Source of the DNA: Nostoc sp. NMS8
Lineage (GTDB): Bacteria > Cyanobacteriota > Cyanobacteriia > Cyanobacteriales > Nostocaceae
Length of the DNA: 64,000 nt
NCBI RefSeq assembly: GCF_017115045.1
Contig: NZ_JABXKK010000113.1
Location: forward strand, 62,001 to 126,000
Direction: 5' to 3'
Position numbers and translations under genes: made by a program
Shown: piece after piece, positions 1 through 7,864 of the stretch
Numbering within the stretch: the first letter of the stretch is position 1
Layout: each line of letters starts with the position of its first letter
Notes under the pieces: model-generated
What the model was told of the DNA's origin: nothing
The model's database searches: none
What the model saw: the letters and a program-made list of their open reading frames with translations, nothing else

Positions 1-2579
1 AGACCGTCCTGGCGATAGCTACCTAGATAACGGATTACAGATGACATAGATTCTGCAATGCAATTGTAGTTTTCTACTAATTCCAGTTCAAACAAGCGAT
101 CGCGCAGATTTATTAACTGGCTCTTGCCTGATTTAGTTGTTTGCTCGTACCAAAATTCCTCTTTTGCTTTGATTATATCAATCCAGTTTTGCCATTGTAT
201 GGGTGTTGTTTCTTGAAGTGCTGCTACAGTAATCAGATACTCTGCGGACTCTAGCAGTTGGGTAGCGGCACTAGCTTTTAAATCTATCTGCTCCACATTA
301 TATATCGGTATGTCTGTGGGCATTTCACAAGCCAACTTTTCTCGGAAAGTATCAACTTCCACTGGCACAGTTAACTCAAAATCTGCAATTTCACCGCTGC
401 TAGTAGCCCCTAGAGCCAAAGCAGTTGCGAGAGAAATCCGTGGCATTGGGTGAAACCCGCCAGTAAAAGCAATTGGTAAGCCTGCTCGCCGCACAACTCG
501 GTCAAATAGACGGATTAAATCAAGATGGCTCATCAAAGCCATATTACCTTGTTTCCCAAACCAAACTCGCAGTCTTTGCGCCTTAGTTGTGTTGGGGACA
601 AATTCGCCAGCAAATTTTGGGATAGCAGGTGATTCAATCACCACGTTATGCCCAAAATCAGTGCCACAGACGCCACAATGAGAACAACCTTCAAAGGAGC
701 AGTCGGGTACGATCGCAGCTTCTAAGGCGCGTTGCAAGTCTTCTTGGAGCCACTTTTTGTCAATCCCGGTATCGATATGATCCCAAGGAAGGGGAATATC
801 GAGGGAGTGAGGAGTAAGAAGTGAGGAGTTAGAAGTTAGGAGTTGGGTATTTTCTCCATTTTCTCTGCCCTTGGGCGCTTCTGGGTGAAACAAATTCCAT
901 TCGCCATTTTCTACTTGGCGGTATTTCCAATCTAAATCGGCTTGGGCGATCGCAATCTCCCAAGCGCTAAAAGCTCGATCTAAATTTTCATACCAGGAAT
1001 CCATACCAGCACCCAATTCCCAGGCTCGGCGGACTACTTTGCTCAAATTGCGGTCGCCTCGTCCCACAAAATCTTCCATTGCCGAAATGCGGACATCGGT
1101 AAAATTTACCTTCACTGCCTTGACTCGGCGGAATTCTTGCCGCAATAAGTTTTGTTTTCGCTTAAATTCAGCAGTAGAAACTGAGTGCCACTGGAACGGT
1201 GTATGGGGCTTAGGTGTAAAGTTGGAGATTGTCAGGTTAAAGTTTAAGGGTTTTCTGCCTTTGCCTCGACATTCTTGCTGTAGCCAGCTTACTGTTTCGG
1301 CAATGCCTACAACGTCGGCATCCGTCTCACCCGGCAAGCCAATCATAAAATACAACTTTATTTTATCCCAGCCTTGCTCCCAAGCGGTTTTCACCCCCCG
1401 CAATAATTCTTCATTCGTCAACCCTTTATTTACAATATCTCGCATCCGCTGAGTACCAGCCTCAGGAGCAAAAGTCAGTCCACCTTGGCGCGTACCTCCA
1501 AGGATGTTGGCAATATTCTCATCAAATCTGTCTACCCGTTGGCTTGGTAGAGTCAGAGAAATATTTTCATTTTTTAAACGATTTTTGATTTCCATCCCCA
1601 CTGCTGGTAGAGACAAATAATCAGAACAACTCAGAGATAAAAGGGAAAACTCATTGTAACCAGTTGCCCGCATACCCTGTTCAATTGCTTCTACCACCCG
1701 ATCGGGTTCTACATCCCGTGCTGGTCTAGTTAGCATTCCTGGTTGACAGAAGCGACAGCCACGAGTGCAACCACGCCTAATCTCAATAGTTAAGCGGTCA
1801 TGAACTGTTTCTACATAAGGAACTAACCCAATGGAATATGCTGGTATGGGAGTTGCAACCCGTCGCAAAATTCGTTTTGGGACATCTGGGCGATGAGGAT
1901 GAACTGAGCCATCTTCTGCCATGTCGTAAAACTGAGGCACATATACACCTGGTATCTGTGCCAAGTCAAGTAACAGGTGTTCCCGACTTAATCCTGCTTG
2001 CTTGCCTTCTTCCAAGACTAAACCAATTTCTGGCAGCAGTTCTTCTCCATCTCCAAGGGCGAAAAAGTCGAAGAAGTCAGCATAAGGCTCAGGATTCGAT
2101 GTCGCTGTTTGCCCACCAGCGAAAATCAGCGGATAGGAAGACTGGGTATCACTAAATTCTCCCCTACCCCCCTGCCTCTCTCGCCACGTCAAGGGAATTC
2201 CAGCCAAATCCAACATTTCGAGGATATTAGTTGCACCCAGTTCGTAACTGAGGCTAAAGCCTAAAATGTCGAATTCTGTTAGCGATCGCTTTGACTCTAC
2301 CGCAAACAATGGCGTATTAGTTTCGCGTAGTTTGGCTGCCAGGTCTTGTCCTGGGAGGTAGGCGCGATCGCACAATTGACGCGGTTGGGCATTCAAAATG
2401 TTATAGAGGATAATGTGCCCTAAGTTAGATGCACCGACTTCATATACTTCTGGGTAGGTTAAAACCCAATGTATTGCTGTCGTATCCCAAGCTTTGTGTA
2501 TTGCTAATAGCTCGTTACCCAGGTAACGAGCTGGTTTGGAAATACCCGATGTTATTAATTTTTCAACTGCAACAACCAC
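1..2579 (-). CDS. B12-binding-type radical SAM protein (TIGR03960-like) with C-terminal DUF2344, cut by window edge
   Basis: The minus-strand frame is open from a GTG at 2579-2577 to the left edge, about 859 codons, so the C-terminus is missing. The N-terminal part reads TYPEVYEVGASNLGHIILYN, typical of the cyanobacterial TIGR03960 family. The [4Fe-4S] motif CTRGCRFC (CxxxCxxC) lies near residue 270, followed by a radical SAM barrel. From about residue 620 a DUF2344 module follows (KQGNMALMSHLDLIRLFDR, GGFHPMPRISLATALALG). The GTG is the only plausible start because an in-frame TAG lies 18 bases upstream. Family members act in SAM radical chemistry on an unknown substrate; the DUF2344 fusion resembles proteins linked to tRNA or rRNA modification, which is inference. 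Two low-complexity linkers near 2150-2190 and 804-846 look like captured intergenic repeats. Confidence 0.88.
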   Translation of the reverse strand, partial: MVVAVEKLITSGISKPARYLGNELLAIHKAWDTTAIHWVLTYPEVYEVGASNLGHIILYNILNAQPRQLCDRAYLPGQDLAAKLRETNTPLFAVESKRSLTEFDILGFSLSYELGATNILEMLDLAGIPLTWRERQGGRGEFSDTQSSYPLIFAGGQTATSNPEPYADFFDFFALGDGEELLPEIGLVLEEGKQAGLSREHLLLDLAQIPGVYVPQFYDMAEDGSVHPHRPDVPKRILRRVATPIPAYSIGLVPYVETVHDRLTIEIRRGCTRGCRFCQPGMLTRPARDVEPDRVVEAIEQGMRATGYNEFSLLSLSCSDYLSLPAVGMEIKNRLKNENISLTLPSQRVDRFDENIANILGGTRQGGLTFAPEAGTQRMRDIVNKGLTNEELLRGVKTAWEQGWDKIKLYFMIGLPGETDADVVGIAETVSWLQQECRGKGRKPLNFNLTISNFTPKPHTPFQWHSVSTAEFKRKQNLLRQEFRRVKAVKVNFTDVRISAMEDFVGRGDRNLSKVVRRAWELGAGMDSWYENLDRAFSAWEIAIAQADLDWKYRQVENGEWNLFHPEAPKGRENGENTQLLTSNSSLLTPHSLDIPLPWDHIDTGIDKKWLQEDLQRALEAAIVPDCSFEGCSHCGVCGTDFGHNVVIESPAIPKFAGEFVPNTTKAQRLRVWFGKQGNMALMSHLDLIRLFDRVVRRAGLPIAFTGGFHPMPRISLATALALGATSSGEIADFELTVPVEVDTFREKLACEMPTDIPIYNVEQIDLKASAATQLLESAEYLITVAALQETTPIQWQNWIDIIKAKEEFWYEQTTKSGKSQLINLRDRLFELELVENYNCIAESMSSVIRYLGSYRQDG
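804..846 (-). repeat. Intergenic-type short tandem repeat inside the radical SAM gene
   Basis: The minus strand holds alternating CTAACT/CTCACT units of the kind found in many spacers of this window (for example 60018-60057). Here they are translated in frame as a Ser/Thr/Leu-rich linker (QLLTSNSSLLTPHS) between the radical SAM and DUF2344 parts. No stop arises, so it appears tolerated as a linker. Confidence 0.6.
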
Positions 2580-2723
2580 TGTGCTATCTTCTAGCTACCT
2601 TAATTACAGCTATCCAAAGCTAACCTTAGCATTGAATTAGGACTTCTAACAGAGTTTGTCGTTGCAACTTACAATTCCTTTACATTAAAGTCTACTTCTT
2701 GTCCTAAGCTTTGTACTTTTACA

Positions 2724-3059
2724 TCAAAGTTCTGTTTGGCTAAATGCAGCTTCACCGTCTAAGATTTCAAACACCTTATCAAGTTGCGTCAGTTCAAAAA
2801 TAATTCTAATTGGTCGAGCTACGGCGCAAAGTCGGCAACTTCTTCCTAAAGTAAGAGCCAGTTTGTGTGTAGATAACAATGCCATCAACCCTGCGCTGTC
2901 TAAGGATTCTACTGCTGCGAGGTCTACTACCAAGATGGAAATACCATTTTGTGCCAACGCGGTGGTCATATCTCGTTCAAATTCCAAGGCGTTTGCAGCA
3001 TTCAAAGACCCTTGGGGGCGAATAACTGCAATCTTGGGATAGTTAAGCACTGCCTGCAT
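2724..3059 (-). CDS. STAS-domain anti-sigma factor antagonist-like protein
   Basis: A single STAS domain fills the 111 residues. The motif VESLDSAGLMALL (residues 50-62) has Ser55 at the position phosphorylated in SpoIIAA/RsbV proteins, so this is probably a phosphorylatable switch for an anti-sigma factor or related partner. No anti-sigma kinase or sigma gene lies nearby, so the partner is unknown. It stands alone, convergent with nothing and with about 145 bases to the radical SAM gene on the same strand. Length is usual for a one-domain antagonist. The family assignment is firm; the pathway is not. Confidence 0.85.
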   Translation of the reverse strand: MQAVLNYPKIAVIRPQGSLNAANALEFERDMTTALAQNGISILVVDLAAVESLDSAGLMALLSTHKLALTLGRSCRLCAVARPIRIIFELTQLDKVFEILDGEAAFSQTEL

Positions 3060-3530
3060 AGTTACATCCTATTAAGAATTTTGAAGCGTCAAGCTAAGGA
3101 TTATTTGAACATAAACTCTATTTTGTTGCATCGACCATACGTCTTACCTCTCTTTGCTGAATCTTTATTGCTTTCGTATCTCTATTTAAAGATTGTTATA
3201 ATTCCAGTTCAAAATGTGTTTATATATACTTTTTTTTTATCTCAGTTCAAAAACAATCAACTATAGACGGTCATAGAGCAGACAAATCATCAGTAACTAT
3301 GCTGATAAATCTTGCTTAGTCTATAACTAAAGCTAATTTAGCCAAGTCTTAACGTTAGGTTAAATCTTTCACTTTAGCGTTGCTGATGGCATACGGCAAA
3401 GCCAAAGCGAATTATTTATCGAACTAATTAAACTGTGATATATATCACTAGTAAGTTAGTATTTGGAGCACTCTTCATACTTAGGCTAATCTGAAATGAT
3501 TAGTATCATATTACAGTTTGGTTATTACTT
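3060..3530. other. AT-rich intergenic region with a CRP-like palindrome
   Basis: No convincing gene is present. The region lies between two divergent genes and should hold both promoters. The only clear structure is the palindrome listed at 3434-3449. Confidence 0.5.
3434..3449. promoter_or_regulatory. Candidate CRP/FNR-family operator
   Basis: TGTGA-TATATA-TCACT matches the TGTGA-N6-TCACA consensus of cyclic-AMP receptor proteins in 9 of 10 half-site bases. It lies 82-97 bases upstream of the ATG at 3531, a plausible activator position. Whether a CRP homologue binds it is inference. Confidence 0.45.
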
Positions 3531-3731
3531 ATGAGAACTCAGTACGCTATTCGTAAATTGGTAGAAAAAGCTCTTGACATAAAAAAACTCACCCCTGAGA
3601 TAGAAAATGAAATCAACTCAGAACTTACAGAACTTGGTTATATTTCTGATGTTGATTACGAAGCCCTCGAATTATTAATGGCAGAGATGGATGCTGGCAG
3701 AATTCAGTTAGTTCCTAGCCTGGGATATTAG
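3531..3731 (+). CDS. Small acidic hypothetical protein
   Basis: The 66-residue product (MRTQYAIRKLVEKAL...) is helical, acidic and without signal peptide or membrane segment. Codon use looks like its neighbours, and the CRP-like palindrome sits upstream. I do not recognise a family with certainty; similar short proteins occur in Nostocales. Function unknown. Confidence 0.65.
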   Translation: MRTQYAIRKLVEKALDIKKLTPEIENEINSELTELGYISDVDYEALELLMAEMDAGRIQLVPSLGY

Positions 3732-3745
3732 AATAATTCGTAATG

Positions 3746-3810
3746 ACGCTCTCTACGAGACGCTCGCTGCGCGTAGCTTGCTTCCCTGTAAGGGTACGCG
3801 GACTCGCTAA
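3746..3810. repeat. Nostoc-type palindromic GC-rich repeat
   Basis: This is a run of short palindromic units (CTCTACGAGA, GCTCGCTGCGCGTAGC, ACGCGGACTCGC) of a kind dispersed in Nostoc spacers. It follows the stop of the 3531 gene and has no coding capacity. Confidence 0.5.
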
Positions 3811-3868
3811 CTTAATTAAGTTTTGTAACGGTGAGTAATGAGTCCTGAGTAGAGAATCTAATTTCTTT

Positions 3869-3914
3869 ACTCAGCACGGGCTAAAACTTAGCTATCCGCT
3901 AACGGAACTGTTTT
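3869..3914. repeat. Dispersed repeat, copy 1
   Basis: ACTCAGCACGG followed by CTTAGCTATCCGCTAAC and CTGTTT is found again at 28574-28617 with a few differences. Both copies are intergenic. The core GCTATCCGCTAAC is shared exactly. Confidence 0.55.
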
Positions 3915-3938
3915 GCCCAATGCCCAATGCCTCAATCC

Positions 3939-4307
3939 TCAATCCTCAATCTCCAATCCCTCTTGATACGCTTGCCACAGTTGGTGAATAAACTGATTTA
4001 GTTGCTGCTTTGCAGCTGAATTTGATTCAGTTTTTGGTTCTTTTGCTAAAACTTGGCTCAAGAAGGTAATTACTTCTGTGTCTAATGCTGGACAAAATAA
4101 ATTGGCAGGCCAAAGCAGGTCAGACGCATCTCGCAAATCGGTAATTAGCGGCGATTCTTGAATGAAAGTGACCATTAATAAAGGACGCACCCAGCATAAC
4201 TGACGGGAAACTACAAACTGAATGACTTCTGCATACAGATTCCTGTCGCCATGTTTTAAAGACACAATTTGTCCTGGTTGAAGAAATTCTAGGCTGATGT
4301 CCATCAT
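3939..4307 (-). CDS. Conserved hypothetical protein, cyanobacterial
   Basis: The product (MMDISLEFLQPGQIVSLKHGDRNLYAE...) has an N-terminal half that looks like a small beta-rich domain and an Ala/Gln-rich C-terminal helix (QQLNQFIHQLWQAYQEGLE). The frame extends upstream to a TTG at 4343, but that would add a Cys/Pro-rich stretch and the only Shine-Dalgarno-like sequence abuts that TTG, so I chose the ATG at 4307-4305 (the next codon, 4304, is also ATG). It is divergent from clpS. No function can be named. Confidence 0.7.
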   Translation of the reverse strand: MMDISLEFLQPGQIVSLKHGDRNLYAEVIQFVVSRQLCWVRPLLMVTFIQESPLITDLRDASDLLWPANLFCPALDTEVITFLSQVLAKEPKTESNSAAKQQLNQFIHQLWQAYQEGLEIED

Positions 4308-4604
4308 TATGCAGCTTGGGCAGGGGCAAGGATTATTTTGCAACTTCCTTAATCTTAAAAGTGAAAATGCGTTAACTTTAAGGAAGGCTTCTGTAAGATT
4401 AGGTTAACACTGTTACGGTAGCCATGTCTAAGACATCTGCCTTACAAGTGGCTACGCAAGACTAATACGACCAATCCTTGGCAGTAAAGGGTTTTCCTAG
4501 CATAGTATCTGAGCAAAAATACTATAGAATAGGTGAACAACTGTTGAGCGATCGCAAAACAGAGACTTTGTTGTAGTGAAGTAACGAGAAAAGAGCAAAG
4601 AGCC

Positions 4605-4886
4605 GTGTCAGTTGAAACCATTGAAAAGCCTTCCACAACCCGCAAGCTCGCGCCTCGGTATCGCGTTTTGCTCCATAACGACGACTACAACTCGATGGAG
4701 CATGTTGTGCAGTCACTAATAGCGACTGTGCCAAGTCTTACGCAACCCCAGGCTGTGAGCATCATGATGGAAGCCCATACTAACGGGCTAGCTTTAGTCA
4801 TTACTTGCGCCCTGGAACACGCTGAGTTTTATTGCGAAACATTGATAAGTCACGGTTTAAGTAGCACGATTGAACCTGATGAATAG
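4605..4886 (+). CDS. clpS: ATP-dependent Clp protease adaptor ClpS
   Basis: ClpS delivers N-degron substrates to the ClpAP/ClpCP protease. The 93 residues contain the hallmark HNDDYNSMEHVV (residues 24-35; acidic pair Asp26-Asp27 that contacts the substrate alpha-amino group) and the later core MMEAHTNGLALV and ALEHAEFY. The start is GTG at 4605. The distal helix LISHGLSSTIEPDE differs from the usual AR...PL ending, suggesting one of the cyanobacterial ClpS paralogues. It is followed 59 bases later by a membrane protease gene on the same strand. Confidence 0.9.
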   Translation: MSVETIEKPSTTRKLAPRYRVLLHNDDYNSMEHVVQSLIATVPSLTQPQAVSIMMEAHTNGLALVITCALEHAEFYCETLISHGLSSTIEPDE

Positions 4887-4945
4887 TCATTGGTCATTGG
4901 TCATTAGTTGAAATATAGAGTATTGGCTGGTGACTTAGTATTGGT

Positions 4946-5770
4946 ATGAAAAAAAACCTTGTCCGTTTAGCTCAACGCCCTGCCCCTATTAGGCTGGGTT
5001 GTTTTATTTTAACTTTATTGTTGCTATGGTTGCCATTAGCTGCACCAATATACTTACTAGTGCATGATTCAAACTTAGAAAGTATATTGACATTGGTATT
5101 GTTATATGTAGTGTTTATTTTGCTCCTGAGACTGTGGGGTAAATATGTCTACAAACAGACCCAAATTCTGCGGCATTATGGCTTAGAATTCACGCGACAA
5201 AATGGTGTGGATTTAATACGTGGCTTGGCTATAGGCATAATTAATATTCTGATACTTTTTGGGGTAGAAAGTTTGTTGGGTTGGTTGGTGTGGCAACAAC
5301 CGAAAGTTTTCTTGGTGAAAGTGATTTTAGAGGGTTCACTTGTTGGCTTAGGTGTTGGATTTGCTGAGGAATTGTTATTCCGAGGCTGGTTGCTAGATGA
5401 GTTACAACGAGATTACAGTCTGCGTGTGGCACTATGGACAGATGCAACTGGCTTTGCTACATTGCACTTTATTAAACCCTTGGAAGCAATTATTCATACA
5501 CTGCCGCAATTTCCAGCTTTAGTGCTGCTGGGGTTAACGCAAGTGTGGGGTAAGCGTTGGCGGAGGGGACGCTTGGGTTTTCCAATTGGTTTTCATGGTG
5601 GTTTAGTTTGGGGCTACTACATTATTAATGTTGGGGAATTAGTGAAATATTCGGGTCTTGTTCCTGATTGGGTAACTGGTGTAAATAGTAATCCCCTGCA
5701 AGGAGTAATGGGGGTGTTGTTGATGAGTGTAGTAGCTTTGGGGATACGGGGGCGAACAGTAAAGAATTAA
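4946..5770 (+). CDS. CPBP family intramembrane metalloprotease
   Basis: This is a 274-residue multi-spanning membrane protein of the CPBP (CAAX protease and bacteriocin-processing, Abi) family. Motif 1 is EELLFRG (Glu141, Glu142, Arg146), motif 2 FATLHF (His174), and a third His217 sits in FHGGLVWG; these are the expected metal ligands. At least six hydrophobic segments are visible. It acts in the cytoplasmic or thylakoid membrane; substrates are unknown. It starts at an ATG preceded only by a weak ribosome site. Confidence 0.88.
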   Translation: MKKNLVRLAQRPAPIRLGCFILTLLLLWLPLAAPIYLLVHDSNLESILTLVLLYVVFILLLRLWGKYVYKQTQILRHYGLEFTRQNGVDLIRGLAIGIINILILFGVESLLGWLVWQQPKVFLVKVILEGSLVGLGVGFAEELLFRGWLLDELQRDYSLRVALWTDATGFATLHFIKPLEAIIHTLPQFPALVLLGLTQVWGKRWRRGRLGFPIGFHGGLVWGYYIINVGELVKYSGLVPDWVTGVNSNPLQGVMGVLLMSVVALGIRGRTVKN

Positions 5771-5817
5771 AAATACTAAATTGTTTCTATAATGGGTTAT
5801 CTTAAGCCCACTATGCT

Positions 5818-6750
5818 ATGAGCTTTAGTTTAGAGAGCTTTCAACTCGGCGATATCATCACTGGAAAAATCATTAAGGTGGAGCCTAAAGGTGTTTTAGT
5901 TGATTTTTATACCGATCAACTAGGTTATGTTCCACTCCTAGAGCTATCATTCGCTGATATTCAGTCCCCAGAAGAAGCCGTGCAACTAAATGAAATCCGA
6001 GAATTTCTGGTTGTGGGAAATTACGATGGCGAACACAATATTTTCTTCTCGCATTGTTCACCTGAGACACTAAAAGATAGCGATCGCTTGTATGAGACGG
6101 CATTGTATCTGGCTTCGGAAAAATGTGGTTATCCCATAAGTAGAGAAGACCTGATTGTACACACTAAAATTCGTGATGTTCATGGAAACGGAGTCTCAGC
6201 AACTATTCAGTGGTTCTTGTGTTCTCAAGAGCATCCACCAACAGTTTCTTTTTCAATTCGCCAACTAGAGATGCGAAAAGCATGGGAACGGGTACGGCAA
6301 TTGCAGACTGAGGACGTAACAGTATATGGAAAAATTCTTAAAAAGACTTCGAGGGGTGCATTAGTGAAAATTGAGGGTTTATATAGCTCAATTCGTACTT
6401 ATGTTGATAAGCAGAGGGAAGAATTGGTAGTAGGGGAGGAACTTCCACTCAATATTATAAAAGTGCGAGAGGAGGATAATTTCCTAGTACTGCTCCATCG
6501 CTCTGTTTCAGTCAGACTCAAGCAGTTGCAGGTTGGTCAGGTTGTTAGCGGCATTATACGCGGCATCAAAAACTATGGTGTGTTCGTTGATATTGGAGAT
6601 TTATATGCTTTGTTGCCGACCTCAAAAATGTTCCATCCATCTGTTGACCATCCAAACCAATTATTCAAAATTAATGACCATTTAAAGGCAAAGATCATCA
6701 AAATAGATCCTGAAAACTGTCAAGTTGTTCTAGAGAGTTGTGGAAGTTAG
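5818..6750 (+). CDS. S1 RNA-binding-domain protein (ribosomal protein S1-like)
   Basis: Three S1-type OB folds can be read: residues about 8-80 (FQLGDIITGKIIKVEPKGVL), 155-228 (TVYGKILKKTSRGALVKIEG) and 233-308 (LQVGQVVSGIIRGIKNYGVF). At 310 residues it is close to cyanobacterial ribosomal protein S1, but the first two repeats are divergent, so it is more likely an S1 paralogue than the main ribosomal protein. A role in RNA binding is supported; its target is unknown. It is 48 bases downstream of the CPBP gene and may be co-transcribed. Confidence 0.8.
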   Translation: MSFSLESFQLGDIITGKIIKVEPKGVLVDFYTDQLGYVPLLELSFADIQSPEEAVQLNEIREFLVVGNYDGEHNIFFSHCSPETLKDSDRLYETALYLASEKCGYPISREDLIVHTKIRDVHGNGVSATIQWFLCSQEHPPTVSFSIRQLEMRKAWERVRQLQTEDVTVYGKILKKTSRGALVKIEGLYSSIRTYVDKQREELVVGEELPLNIIKVREEDNFLVLLHRSVSVRLKQLQVGQVVSGIIRGIKNYGVFVDIGDLYALLPTSKMFHPSVDHPNQLFKINDHLKAKIIKIDPENCQVVLESCGS

Positions 6751-6898
6751 GTATCACAACACAATTCTAGTGCAACGGACTGCTAAAAGGCTCTGATACT
6801 GAGTTCAAGTGCTTATCCAAACCGTATTAAAATGTATTTGACATTCAAACAAATATAGCTGTGATGTTTTTCATAAAAGTTGCCAAGGAGAAAAAACA

Positions 6899-6973
6899 AT
6901 AATACAGCCAGTCATTTTAGAAAAATTAGAAGAACTCCCTGAGTCTCTTCAGACAGAAGTGCTTCAGAGCTAG
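6899..6973 (+). pseudogene. DUF2281 (VapB-like antitoxin) remnant with lost start and early stop
   Basis: A clear AAGGAG ribosome site at 6885-6890 is followed at 6899 by ATA-ATA-CAG-CCA, reading IIQPVILEKLEELPESLQTEV before TAG at 6971-6973. DUF2281 proteins normally begin MIQPVILEKLEELPE and continue to about 60-75 residues, so the initiator has apparently changed from ATG to ATA and the C-terminal half is gone. No toxin gene is adjacent. Confidence 0.6.
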
Positions 6974-7225
6974 GCCTTCGAGTCGATTTGTTCCATTCAA
7001 TAATGATTTCTGGATTAGCTTCACTCCAAAACTGATGCGGGCAAAGTTTTACTACTCGCTTCATTTGCGTTTCATCTCATTAATGCTTACTTAAATTGTG
7101 CGATCGCCAGAGTCAACAGTGGTTAGCAGTAGTTATTATGTGCTAACAATGTTTCACTGTAAAAGCACATTGTCAATACATTATTCATCGTAATTTGTAT
7201 AAATTAACTGTTCATTAACCCCTAT
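6974..7225. other. Intergenic region, no gene recognised
   Basis: After the DUF2281 remnant the sequence is AT-rich and non-coding apart from an antisense frame of about 50 codons (ATG near 7060) that runs into the remnant and resembles nothing I know. Confidence 0.4.
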
Positions 7226-7864
7226 TCAAAACCCAGCCTCCACAACTGTACCCACCAAACAGGCTTTATTCAAATTAACGCCGCTCAAATTTGCACCTTC
7301 TAACTCTGCACAGAGTAAATTCGCTCCCGTCAAATTCGCCCCCGCCAAATTCGCCCCCCGCAAATCGGCTTCTTCGAGGTTTGCTTCACTCAACAAAGCC
7401 CCTTGCAAATCGGCGCGACTCAAATCTGCACCTTTGAGATTTGCCCCAGTCAGGTTTGCACCGCGCAAGTCAGCACCTCGCAAATCAACGCCTTGCAAAT
7501 TCACATTCATCAAATTGGCACCACTCAAGAAAGCACCCACTAATGAGACATCACTGAGTCTGGCTCCCATCAAGTTAGCACCACGCAAATTGCTACCCCG
7601 CAAGTCAGCGCCCGTTAAATCTGCTTGCATCAGGTTCGCTCCCATCAAATTCGCTCGCAAGTCAGTTTCTTGAAGGTTGGCTCCCATCAAATTTGCCCCC
7701 TCCAAATGTCCGCCTTCGAGTTTAGAACCAGCAAAATTAGTGCCGACAAGGATAGCGCCAGCAAGATTAATGCGGCTTAAATCCAGTCGGGAGAGTTCCT
7801 CGTCTTCTAAATTTGCCCCTGGAAGTTGTTTGAGTTTTCCTAATCTAATGGCTTCAATATTCAT
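7226..7864 (-). CDS. Pentapeptide repeat protein
   Basis: Almost the whole 212 residues are tandem A(D/N)LXX pentapeptides (for example GANLMGANLQ, GADLRGANLT), which fold as a right-handed quadrilateral beta-helix. There is no signal peptide or transmembrane segment, so it is likely cytosolic. Its ATG overlaps the TGA of the upstream DICT-domain gene by 4 bases (ATGA), which implies translational coupling and a linked role. Some such proteins mimic DNA (Qnr type), but most cyanobacterial ones have no assigned function. Confidence 0.92.
   Translation of the reverse strand: MNIEAIRLGKLKQLPGANLEDEELSRLDLSRINLAGAILVGTNFAGSKLEGGHLEGANLMGANLQETDLRANLMGANLMQADLTGADLRGSNLRGANLMGARLSDVSLVGAFLSGANLMNVNLQGVDLRGADLRGANLTGANLKGADLSRADLQGALLSEANLEEADLRGANLAGANLTGANLLCAELEGANLSGVNLNKACLVGTVVEAGF

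Noticed and set aside
1039..1452. Plus-strand frame of 137 codons
   Set aside because: It is antisense to the radical SAM gene and has no family-like sequence; the minus-strand frame has clear motifs.
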